Positions 34,951 through 44,475 of a stretch of DNA of 64,000 bases are shown in pieces. The notes beneath the pieces were generated by a model, which was not told where the DNA came from, made no database searches, and was given only the letters and a program-made list of their open reading frames with translations. Every line of letters begins with the position of its first letter. Position 1 is the first letter of the stretch. The stretch is from contig VTPC01090618.1 of the NCBI GenBank assembly GCA_011009095.1, positions 265,118 through 329,117 on the forward strand, given 5' to 3'. This DNA comes from Ignelater luminosus. Lineage: Eukaryota > Arthropoda > Insecta > Coleoptera > Elateridae. The position numbers and the translations under genes are program-made.

Positions 34951-37900
34951 ATAAAATCAGTAGACAGCAAAATATGGTGTTAAAATTCTACGCAGAATTT
35001 CAGTAAAATTTACATCATCATATTTACTTTAATAGTGCATGAATCATGTTTCAATTTCGAAATACTTCATCCTGAAGGGGTAAATTCGTAGATTACGACA
35101 AAGCAAAAATTTTAAAATCCAAGCCATATAACACTATAGTGCGAAATTGCCCTAAGTCGCCTCGAGATCGCACAATTATTAATAAACGTGGTTTATCGTT
35201 TTAACGAACCGTAGTTGTTGATACAATGTTTAGGCTGAATGATAATAAAACCATATTTTATAAGATAGTAGAAGAAGATTCATACATTTAAAGAATGATT
35301 GTAATACAAATAATGTAAAACTTCATTGCTGTTGTTAAAATCGCCGAGATTTTAATAAACCATAATATTACATTTCTGTTTATAAGTGTAATAAATACAC
35401 TTTTATTAAATCAGTGAAGAGTAACTTTATTTGAAAGACAGTTAGTAGATTTCGTTCCTAATTTCAATAAAATATTGACTATACCAACAAAAAATCGGTT
35501 AATAGTAACCGTTTATTGATATTACAAACGATATTTTTGTTAGTGTAGTCTTTTGTCTCTTCACTTGGCAACATTGACATTGAAAAGTTAGATTATAATG
35601 GTTCATTCAAAGATCTTCTAAAATTCCTTTAGCGGTCTTCAAACCTGCAGAGGAATTGATAAGCACTTATCACTTTCCTAAAAAATGATAAATATTTAAA
35701 AGGTGCCCCCGAACTTAAATACTTGAATATTGTACCTTTGTCTAACTGTTTAGCAAACTTTTTATGTCCCCGTATTAGAGGATACGAATCTCGACAATAT
35801 GTTAGTTAAGGTAGACGGCAAAAGAAGTAAGAAGAAGCATTCTTGGCGAACAAATCTCACTTTTCAGTCGATTAACGATATCAAGGATAACTTTTAGTTA
35901 CGGATGGAATTAAACAGAAATTGTACAGAGACTTTACCAAATTAGTAGCCATTTGAGAAAAAAGGAGCTCAGAAATACAGATAGTAAATGGGAGAATCTT
36001 TATCAAACCTGACAGTCACGTAGTGGCAATTGACTAAGAGAGTAGGTAAAAGCTGTATCGAATCTTTTAATGAAATGCCAAGCCTGAACAGAGTCACGTT
36101 GAAATAAATAGTACCAGGAAATCAATGCTTTGCAAGAAATGAAAAAGTGAGACTCTCTAGCAAAAAGAAAAGTGTAACAACCACTAGTTTCCTTGGAGCC
36201 AAACTGAGGGTTTCAATAAAATTACGCTATTTGGTATATGCCTGTTTAGCAGTAGGGCAGAAGTAATAGTCTAATTTAGCAAAAACGCTGAAAAGCTCTA
36301 TTCATTGAAACAGTACGAATTATTTTTTGGTTTCCATCTCCTGACTCTTGCATTTTTCTGAAAACACGAATATAGTAATGGAATCTGATATATGATCTTG
36401 GTGATCATTCATCAAAGCAATACAGACTGACATGTAATAATCTAAAGTTGATTTTAACTCTCTTTTGTCGTTGGTAATCGGAGCAAAATTCTTGTACTAT
36501 TTCTATGAGCTTTAGCAGTATCCGACATTGCAGTAAAAAGGTCAAAAAAGTTTGCTTAAATACATAGATTCATTGCAAACTATCAGACATCTACCAATAA
36601 GTGATGTTCCACTTTTAATAAATAGAAACTCAAACGATACCAGAAAACCTTAAACAAAAGTCAATATACCTTCTCGAGGCCAAAAGTTACATTCTACAAT
36701 GAGGCAATGAAGCTCGAGTGCCACTGATATCATTAATACTCTTAGCATAAATTTTAAAACTTAAATAACCTGTTAATGTTGTATTACATAGTAACAAAGC
36801 ATTGAGGAGAAAACCATTTGGTGGAAAACACATTATAGCAAAACAGTGAGCTCATCTATACACAGACACGTAAAAACCGTTTTAAAATGAAAGGTTCATT
36901 CTAGTTTGAATCTCGCACCAAAACTGCGTAGAATTATTGGAAGGTTATAAATATAATAAATTAAATCTCAATTGAGAGGTTTTTGAACGGCAAATTAAGT
37001 CATCACCATTTTGAACCATTAACAGCGCTATTAGTTACAAGAGTTGCTGGCTTCTACTTGCCAAGAATCTATGAAGGCTTAGCCATCCTAGCAATTAGCG
37101 GACTACTTGAGATTAAGGTAATCTAGTAAAGCTTGCCTCCGATTTAGTATAGAAAAACGAAATTTTAAAAATCAAAACCTTTCTATTCTAATCAACACTT
37201 AACTTAAATATCTTCTTGTAATGTTTTGTATGTTATGGGCAAGAAATTCCTGGTTTGCTGTCCATTTAATTCTATGTCACTATTTTGTTTTCTTTCAGTA
37301 GATCGTAGTAGTTAACATGTTTTTAGTTCATTCCTAATGCCTATTAATAGATCTGACATTTCTAATGAAACAAAATACTAGACTTTCTGCTTTAATCCCT
37401 TTTCTTATATCTAAACCTACATCTTTCTGAATTGTCAAATATTTTGTGTAGAATTATATTTTGCTTTCGAACAGATTATGTCGAGCTACTTACTAATTAT
37501 CTTTTCGTGAAGACTGTAAGCGCTGTATAAATATCTTCCAGAGGAGTCTACTAGACTGGTGTTCATATTTATATCTTATTTAGAATGTAACATTTTTGAT
37601 AAAATTTCATTGTACAAAGGAATCAAATGGTTGATTATTCAACCATCTCTAGTATTTCTTCTGATATTTCATAACACTTTTTCGTGCACTGCGTTTCTGT
37701 TTTTACAAAATTTACATGCCCGATCTTGCTAATATCTATGATGATTTAATAAAATAGAAATTTGTATGTCGTCCATTTTATGTCTTTATACTTTTAGTTA
37801 TTATTAAAAGCGCACAATTTACTAATAAAGCTTTAATTTCTGGACTTTTTTCCATTTCTGTTTCTTTGGTTGCTTATTTCTTCTATTTACGGAAAGGTTT

Positions 37901-38324
37901 TTTATTGTCTTATCAACTCCTTTTTTTCAATTAATATAGCAAGTGTTATGACTCTTCTCAGAAAATTTTGATTGCTATCATCTCGTATAATTTTTACTCG
38001 TTCTAAATTAGGATTGTAGAAATAGTACTATGGTAGCAAAACAGAAATTTGCCCACTTACGTTCTATTTTTGCTTCATAAGAATCACGCACGGTAGATCT
38101 AAGACTAATAAAAACTTAAACTCGACAAATTTCAATCCACGGCAACTATGAAAGTACAGTTGTATAATATTACTACAGTTGATAGGTATATTCAGGAAAA
38201 TTCTTAAAACATTTACAAAAAGGCATATTTGTTTAATTCTAATAATTTACTACCAAACAAAATGGGAAAGAATTTAAATTGCTGTTTAATATAGCATTAA
38301 AAAGCATAGTGATCAAAGGTGATC
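34951..38324. other. No gene recognised; AT-rich spacer
   Basis: Mostly low-complexity AT-rich DNA. Around 35780-36250 the plus strand is less AT-biased and gives short charged frames (KVDGKRSKKKHSWRTN...) that could be remnants of a LINE 5' region, but there is no firm motif. Confidence 0.4.
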
Positions 38325-38823
38325 TGAATACAAAGACATCAGCTTCCGGCCTACGTGTACGATGCTCTGCCAGTACGATCCAAAAAAGAACTTAGAGAGA
38401 TGACAAAGAGATTGGCAAAAGTAGCAAAAAGAAACTTGGAGAAGCTCAGTTTTAGGAGGCGAATAGTTTACCTTGGAGCCCTCATAAATAGTAAGTAAGG
38501 TGGCAAAGAATGTGCAATTAGTGTGAAGATAGTTAAAAGTAATAAACGTGCTGGTGGACTGAATAATGTAAGGTAAGAGCGTATAAATCAGTGTTGCGTA
38601 CGACCTTATTATAGTGAGGTGAAACGTGAATAGTGAGTAAAAAAAGATTGACACAAGATAGCAACATGGCAATGAAAACTACTGAGTAAAGTTTCTAGGA
38701 AGGAAAAAGACAGAAACCAATTGGCAAAAACGTACAAATAGAGAAGTACATTAAATATGGAGAACCAATAAAAAACGAAGTAGTCAAATCTTGAAGATTA
38801 CAGTGATTCAGGCATTTAGAAAT
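38325..38823 (+). pseudogene. LINE reverse transcriptase C-terminal fragment, interrupted by the MULE
   Basis: Plus-strand translation gives SKKELREMTKRLAKVAKRNL (region after the YADD block), VYLGALINSK, VKSNKRAGGLNNVR, GETWIVSKKRL (for the usual 'seTW.l.k') and the degenerate end IEKYIKYGEPIKNEVVKS then RLQ. Stops and a frameshift make it inactive. The frame is cut exactly at the target-site duplication 38815-38823 and resumes after the MULE at 44399. The catalytic YADD is missing on the left. Confidence 0.75.
38815..38823. repeat. MULE target-site duplication, left copy (TTTAGAAAT)
   Basis: Identical 9-bp copy at 44399-44407. A 9-bp duplication is characteristic of Mutator-like elements. 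Confidence 0.85.
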
Positions 38824-38936
38824 CGGACCGGGACCTTTCGCCGCGCATCTTTCGCCGCGAGTTATTCGCCGCGGAGGCGTTTGCCGCAGACCCCGTTTCG
38901 CCGCGAGTCATTCACCGCAGGGTCAGTTCGCCGCAA
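38824..38936 (+). repeat. Left terminal array of the MULE (seven GCCGC-type units)
   Basis: After CGGACCGGGACC, units beginning at about 38836, 38850, 38864, 38879, 38896, 38910 and 38926 each carry TT(C/T)(G/A)CCGC followed by a 5-7-bp variable spacer. Probably transposase-binding sites by analogy with other array-ended elements; this is inference. Confidence 0.8.
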
Positions 38937-40062
38937 ATAAGTTCCAACGTATTTACTTTGAGATATTTATCTGAACTAATGTGAAGTTATGCTTTATTTT
39001 TGCTAATTTGTCACATAATAGTAATAACTAATGTGAAATTTATAAAAGTAAGCCGACAATAGTTTATTTTACAAATCATAATCCTTAATTAACAAACTAA
39101 AATATGAAATGGGTGGTGTACAAATAGTTATTTATGCAACAAGTGAGTAAAGTGTATCTTTTTTTCACGAGAAGGAAAGTTTGCCGCACGAGCCGTAGGC
39201 GAGTGCGCAAATCCGCCGAGTGAAAAAAAGTAATTTTACTCACGAATTGCATACAAAACTTTTTTCACGTTCGTAATAAAAATCAAGAACTACCTACTTC
39301 AATAACGGCTTTCTCGATGCGTCACATCAATGCGTTCTAATTTCTGACAAATGCCAGTGGCAGCCTCCTATGTGTTTAAATATTTTGCGTTAAAAAAATG
39401 ACACGTTATGATACTTTTTTTCACTCAAATGCGTGAAAAAATGAACCGTTATGGCACTTTTTTTCACGCTTCTATCGCGATGAAACAAACGCATCCTTTA
39501 TAAACGAAAATTAATGAAAACTGTTGCACTTTTTTTCACGAACGTGAAAAAACGTTTTTTGTGTTTGGCAGTATTGCACTAAGTTCATTTTGACAGATTG
39601 CTAATTTTATGTTTTCTCGACATTTAATAGCTTATAGAACAAGAACAGATAAGTCTTACTTACATTTAAAATGCAAATTTGATAGTGAGTAAATCAAATT
39701 ATATTAAATATAACCTTATTGCAAATTGTTACATATCTTACGAATTTGAAAATTTGAAACAGTTTACTACATGCAAAGTTTTAAAATGCTAGTCAATAAA
39801 ACTCAAAATTTGTTTATTGTTTGTGAGTGGTAAATTTACTTTCATTTAGGCATATACTTCTATTCGTACACTTGTAATAAAAACAAATAAACATATTTGA
39901 TAATTGCAGTTAAAATTAAATAAACGACAAATTGTGCACAACAACTCTTAGATCTCTTTATTTCTAGTCTTACTTAATCTTTAGCGTCGAATAATTAGCC
40001 AACTGTTCAGGTTTGTTGTTTAGAAAAAACACAGTAAATTTCAAAATTTGATTATTTATTAT
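38937..40062. other. MULE interior without a gene; includes the TTTTTTCACG palindrome region
   Basis: Non-coding, mainly AT-rich. The segment 39145-39560 is described separately. The remainder shows nothing identifiable. Confidence 0.5.
39145..39560. repeat. Palindromic repeat cluster (TTTTTTCACG), possible nested non-autonomous DNA element
   Basis: TTTTTTCAC(G) occurs at about 39157, 39250, 39415, 39461 and 39531, in part as palindromes: TTTTTTCACG-AA-CGTGAAAAAA at 39531-39552, overlapping the 14-bp palindrome AAAAAACGTTTTTT at 39547-39560, and TTTTTTCAC...GTGAAAAAA at about 39415-39441. Near the left side is GCACGAGCCGTAGGCGAGTGC (about 39186), a near-palindrome. No coding frame. This is a structured non-coding module, perhaps a small element inserted in the MULE. 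Confidence 0.55.
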
Positions 40063-40063
40063 A

Positions 40064-40094
40064 AAGGGTTTTCCAATAAGAGGTGTTATTTTGA
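40064..40094. repeat. Left 31-bp terminal inverted repeat of the DD41D mariner
   Basis: Exact reverse complement of 41338-41368. Confidence 0.95.
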
Positions 40095-40168
40095 TATTCA
40101 AAGAAAAGTGCCATTTTTTAATATAAATGATCGGATGTTTATTTCATTATAAAGAGGAAGGTATGCCG

Positions 40169-41254
40169 TTAATAGTGGAAACTAACATCAGGCAAATGAC
40201 CACCACGACCACGCTTACAGGACAATATCCTTTTCATGAAATTTTCCATAACCAAATCGCAAAGTGGCTGCCCTATGTCCTCGATAGCCTCACGAATTCC
40301 ATCTTTGAGGTCTTGAATCGACGCTGGGCTGTTGGCGTAGACCTTCTCTTTCACGTGGCCCCAAAGAAAGAAGTCGCAAGGTGTTAAGTCACAAGATCTC
40401 GGTGGCCAATTGTGATCACCTCGTCGAGAGATAACACGGTCCGGAAACTTTTTCCGTAAAAGATCAATGGTTTCGTTGCTCGTGTGGCACGTAGCGCCGT
40501 CTTGTTGAAAGTAAACGTTGTCCAGATCAATACCATCCAATTCCGGCCATAAAAAATCGTTAATCATCTCTCGATAGCGCAATCCAGTCACCGTAACTGT
40601 TGCTCCAGCCTCATTTTCGAAAAAGTAAGGTCCAATGACTCCGCCGGACCATAAACCGCACCAAACAGTCACACGTTGAGGATAGAGAGACTTTTCAACA
40701 ATAACTCTTGGATTTTCTGAGCCCCAGATCCGACAATTTTGCTTGTTGACGAAGCCACCGAGGTGGAAATGGGCCTCATCACTCAAGATGATTTTTCGAT
40801 GGAATTCTGGATCATTTTCATGCATTTCAACGACCCAATCAGCAAAGACACGACGTTGTTGATGATCGGCCGGCTTGAGTTCTTGTGTTAACTGGACTTT
40901 ATAAGCCTTAAGACCCAAATCTTTATGCAAAATACGGTGTAATGACGTTTGTGGAATAGCTAATTCCAAAGAACGACGAGGAATGGACAAACCTGGGTTT
41001 TCTTTAACACTTTCGGCTACAACAGCAATATTCTCGGCTGTTCTTGAGCGACGTGCACGGGTTTTATTCTTCACATCACTAACTTGTCCCAAGAGCTCGA
41101 ATTTTTTCACCAATTTCTGTATTGCGGTCCGACAAGGTGCTTCACGGTGACCCAAAAATGTTCGAGTTTTACGAACCGTCTCTGCCAAATTTTCACCATT
41201 TTTATAGTGAATTTTAATAATTTCAATGCGTTGTTGAAGCGTGTATCGTTCCAT
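40169..41254 (-). CDS. DD41D mariner transposase, intact, 361 aa
   Basis: Cut-and-paste transposase that would bind the 31-bp inverted repeats in the nucleus and integrate at TA. Residues 1-110 form the paired helix-turn-helix DNA-binding region (QQRIEIIKIHYKNGEN early; IPQTSLHRILHKDLGLKAYK around 100-119). The catalytic domain follows, with D159 in ILSDEAHFHLGG, D252 in YFQQDGATCH and D294 in LTPCDFFLWG. The 41 residues between D252 and D294 place it in the DD41D (rosa-like) group rather than DD34D mariners. The full length is open with no stop or frameshift. The ATG at 41254 leaves 83 bp to the right inverted repeat, a normal leader. Codons and active site look functional; activity is inferred, not shown. 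Confidence 0.95.
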   Translation of the reverse strand: MERYTLQQRIEIIKIHYKNGENLAETVRKTRTFLGHREAPCRTAIQKLVKKFELLGQVSDVKNKTRARRSRTAENIAVVAESVKENPGLSIPRRSLELAIPQTSLHRILHKDLGLKAYKVQLTQELKPADHQQRRVFADWVVEMHENDPEFHRKIILSDEAHFHLGGFVNKQNCRIWGSENPRVIVEKSLYPQRVTVWCGLWSGGVIGPYFFENEAGATVTVTGLRYREMINDFLWPELDGIDLDNVYFQQDGATCHTSNETIDLLRKKFPDRVISRRGDHNWPPRSCDLTPCDFFLWGHVKEKVYANSPASIQDLKDGIREAIEDIGQPLCDLVMENFMKRILSCKRGRGGHLPDVSFHY

Positions 41255-41337
41255 ATTTATTAATGGCGTAGCTTCTACTTGTCAAATGTCAAAAAATGAT
41301 AGCTTCAAAAGTGACATCTACCGAAATAGCGGGCTAT

Positions 41338-41368
41338 TCAAAATAACACCTCTTATTGGAAAACCCTT
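41338..41368. repeat. Right 31-bp terminal inverted repeat of the DD41D mariner
   Basis: Exact reverse complement of 40064-40094. Confidence 0.95.
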
Positions 41369-41404
41369 TAAAAGTATTACAATTCACGTTACTTATTAAC
41401 GAAT

Positions 41405-42949
41405 TTAGGGCGCCATTTGATAATTGTGTGACAACCCTCGTAAATAATCAATTATATTTCGATTTTCATAATCTTCAACGATGGCCTTAATATTTTGGTC
41501 TAGTTTAATATATTTCTGGAACTTCTTTTCTGGCTGTTGTCCAGAAACGGGTTTCTCGAAGGTCAGATGCCGTCTCCGTTGAATTTTTTTTAATTCATCA
41601 ATAAATTTCCAAATGACTGGATGATCCATCCTTAGTTCTGTCTGTAGCCTTCTATGGGCGGCTTCGGCATAATTGTTAGTTCTCTGAGAATAGGAAAGAA
41701 CTCGTTCATAAACAGACCACCAATCAGGACGAAATAATGGTGTTCGTCGTCCATTACCTCGTCGATTAGGACGTCCAACATAATTGTCTTCAAACCATTG
41801 CAACAAAGGTTGAAGTTCGGGAGGCAAATATTCCGCTAATGCATCGATTGCCTCATCTAAATCCTCCACTGGCACAAATGCTAACGATGTGATCATTTTG
41901 GACTTTAGTGCAAAATCACCATCTGAATTGTAATTTTGCAGTAAATGAAGATTCGCTAGTTGTTTTTTCAAGTTTTTGGTTAAATGAAAAAAACAACCGT
42001 ATATTTTACATTCCTCAAATTTTTCCCAAAAAGCATTTATCGCAGCAATTTCATAATCGAACGAAATAAATTTAGGGTTTAATCTAGGCTCAATTTCCAG
42101 AAGCATTTCTAACATCTTTTTATATGTATTTTCTTGTTTATTAGGCAATAGTGAGTAGATAATTGGATGTACACCTCCATACCGTTTCGCCAAAATAGTG
42201 TAAACTTGGTAGAACAATTGAGGTGCAGATCTAAATGTCCCATCGACAAACCAGTGAGATGATTCTTGTAGTATCTGCAAAACTAAAATATATATTATAA
42301 TTACCAATAGTTGAAGCGGCCAAAAAAAATAAATGTTGCAAATACCTCATAATAAATGTTCTATATTTTAATTTTTACTTACTTGTAGATTTTTCTGTCT
42401 TCCAAAAATTAAAATTCGATAAGGTGAGGGTCCACTGTCTGCAATTAAAAAGTTTTCTTCACTTCCGGTTCCACAATCATACCGTTTATATTTTTCCGGA
42501 ATTTCCAACTCCTCTAGGCTTGTGGGACTTATTGGGGCTGCTGAAATTTGGTTTCTTTTTCGTCTGACCATTTTTTTAATAGATCTGACTTTTGGCAGAG
42601 CGACTTCCGCACTTTGACTTAAATTAGCAACACAATTATTAATCAATTGTGCTGTAGGTTCTAAAGTCTCATTCGCACGGAGTTTTATCTTCGCAATTAC
42701 TTCCTCAGCTTCGATTCTTGCTGCAGAAGCATCGTGATTATGAGAATTAATTTCTTTCACTATTACACCATTTTCCGTATGAATTCGGGCTTTGCAATTT
42801 ATACTTCGTTGATCACAACGCCAAAACATTTTAGTAGCACAAGCACTCTCTCGATCAAAGATATACAAATATCCATTAGAGGCAAACTTCTCCTTATTTC
42901 TCTTGGTTAAAATCTTTTGGTTCTCCATTTCTTGATTATTCACAGACAC
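41405..42949 (-). CDS. FLYWCH zinc finger + MULE transposase, two exons, 478 aa
   Basis: Exon 1 is 42949-42383 (189 codons) and exon 2 is 42274-41405 (289 codons plus stop); the phase-0 junction gives KNLQ|ILQESSHWFVDGTF, which restores the MULE core. Residues 12-72 form a FLYWCH zinc finger (GYLYIFDRE, W43, C45, C52, H70, H72), a DNA-binding module common in insect MULEs. The MULE domain has likely catalytic D200 in WFVDGTF, D262 in FISFDYE and E393 in TNNYAEAAHRRL, plus C283 and H286 in GCFFHL. No C-terminal SWIM finger is present; the protein ends NYQMAP. Both exons are free of stops. It would excise and integrate the 38824-44398 element, making 9-bp duplications. The alternative, a domesticated gene, is unlikely given the matching termini. 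Confidence 0.9.
42275..42382 (-). other. Predicted 108-bp intron of the MULE transposase gene
   Basis: Donor CAA|GTAAGT at 42382 and acceptor TTTTGCAG|ATA at 42275, with a T-rich stretch before the acceptor. Splicing removes in-frame stops and joins the FLYWCH exon to the MULE exon in phase 0. An AT-rich interior is typical of small insect introns. Confidence 0.8.
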
Positions 42950-44314
42950 TACTAGTTCACACTGAAAAATTGTGAAAAAATTTAAATGTTATATATACCA
43001 CCACCATCAAGGACCAGGTAGATTTAAGGTCCGTAATACTCATCCCCCTCCTACACTCTGCTTATTAAAACACCCAAGCTTTTTTTTTTATTTTATTATG
43101 TCTCATAGTGTACTCGTATGGTACAAACAAGTGTGCTTATTTTTCTTTTGATTAATAAAGCCCTTTTAAAATGCTTTAGCTAAGTAGCAAACAAACTTGT
43201 GAATTAAAAATGTATTTAAAAGTAAAGTACATTTTCTTAAAATTCTTTAAATCTTTGGGAACAAATCTTAGAAAGGACGCACAACTTCATTATAATATTG
43301 AAAAACCTAAATATTTTGTAATGTTACATTGACGAGATATAAATACACATGTTTTAACAAAAAAAAATTAAAAAAATTGTCCACTCCATTAGCGTAAATA
43401 TAATATAGTTAGACCGTAGTGTTAGACCGAGGCTGCAAGTTCTGGAGATTTGTTTGGTTTGGCTGTAAATAAGAGACTTTTAGCGGAATAATTGGAAACA
43501 AGAAATATTTTAAAATTTATTAACGTACCTAGTACAAATAAAACCATAAAGTAATTTAAATTTTAAGGGTTCGAATAGGATATAGTGAAAATTCCACAGA
43601 TGTGCAACGAATGCGACTTGCGTTATACTTTATGACTTCAAGAATGCAATTTTTAAGTTACCGACAAAATGCAATAAAAAAGAATGCCGACAAATTATAC
43701 AATAAATATACAAATTCCAATAAATAAACGTGACCACACATAATAAAGATGTTAAAACGCGTTAAAAGTGAATCCGAAACCGGCAGTAAAAATTTTGCTT
43801 ATTCAGCTTATTGTCTGATTGATATTGCATAACGGTTGCATTATCTCTTCCAAAATCACATATTTGCAACAGGAACTATATGAGACAACCGCATTCAAAA
43901 TTGTAGTCTGGAATCTAAAGAAATTATTATTACTTCAAATAGTCATTAACAATAAATTATAGAACATTATTAGCAATATATTAAGCATGTTATCGTATAC
44001 CATGGAGAAGAACAACCGTTTTACAATTTAAAATTTATTTAAATTAATCTTTGTAAAGATGGTGTCTAATGCAGAGTAAATGCGCAACGGAAATTTTTAA
44101 AGCAAAATTGTGCATTAGATACGTATACCACAAAAAATTGAAATATACCGACTGTGTTAGATTTTGTTTTCTAGACGTTTTTAGTAGATATGAATATGTG
44201 GTAAATTAAATATCATATTTGCTAAGAAGTTGAAATCGAGTCCGCATTTGTTTCGCTGCCCTCAACTAAAAATCTTCAAATGGAATTGTCAGTATGCTAC
44301 ATTTGTGAATGGTT
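42950..44314. other. MULE 5' region upstream of the transposase gene
   Basis: AT-rich, no recognisable gene. It must hold the promoter and any 5' leader of the transposase, but no TATA or initiator element could be singled out. Confidence 0.5.
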
Positions 44315-44398
44315 ACCGCGGCGAAAAAATCTACGGCGAAAAGTGTCTGCGGCAAATGTATCTGCGGCCAAAAGCTCGCGGCGAATTGTTCTAGACCG
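44315..44398 (-). repeat. Right terminal array of the MULE (five GCCGC-type units)
   Basis: Read as reverse complement: CGGTCTAGAACAA, then units TTCGCCGCGAG, TTGGCCGCAGA, TTTGCCGCAGA, TTCGCCGTAGA and TTCGCCGCGGT spaced 14-16 bp apart. It is inverted with respect to the left array. Confidence 0.8.
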
Positions 44399-44475
44399 TT
44401 TAGAAATAATGAGGAGAATAGAACAGTAGGAGGCATTAGATGGAAAACAATGTATGGTTTCATCTCTTTATCAAG
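44399..44475 (+). pseudogene. Continuation of the interrupted LINE after the MULE
   Basis: Starts with the second copy of TTTAGAAAT (44399-44407) and reads EENRTVGGIRWKTMYG, which fits the LINE C-terminal block that follows the split-off RLQ...RHLE end at 38823 (family pattern 'GHleRMeenR...iw'). Too short to identify alone; supported by the continuity across the insertion. Confidence 0.55.

Larger units (their letters stand above)
40064..41368 (-). mobile_element. Intact DD41D (rosa-like) mariner element nested in the MULE
   Basis: Perfect 31-bp inverted repeats at 40064-40094 and 41338-41368 (start AAGGGTTTTCCAATAAGAGG) are flanked by TA (40062-40063 and 41369-41370). Length is 1305 bp with one uninterrupted 361-codon transposase gene on the minus strand. 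Perfect ends, target duplication and an open gene point to recent insertion and possible activity. It lies 34 bp (plus the TA) downstream of the MULE transposase stop codon, in what would be its 3' untranslated region. Confidence 0.95.
38824..44398 (-). mobile_element. Complete Mutator-like element (MULE) with FLYWCH-type transposase and repeat-array termini
   Basis: The 5575-bp element is bounded by the duplication TTTAGAAAT. The ends CGGACCGGGACCTTTCGCCG (left) and CGGTCTAGAACAATTCGCCG (right, reverse complement) are related inverted repeats that lead into arrays of a 14-16-bp unit containing TTCGCCGCG or TTTGCCGCA. Inside, on the minus strand, lies a two-exon FLYWCH + MULE transposase gene (41405-42949). 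A complete mariner (40064-41368) is inserted downstream of that gene, so the MULE proper is about 4.27 kb. About 1.4 kb of AT-rich sequence lies upstream of the gene and 1.1 kb between the mariner and the left terminus. Confidence 0.9.
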
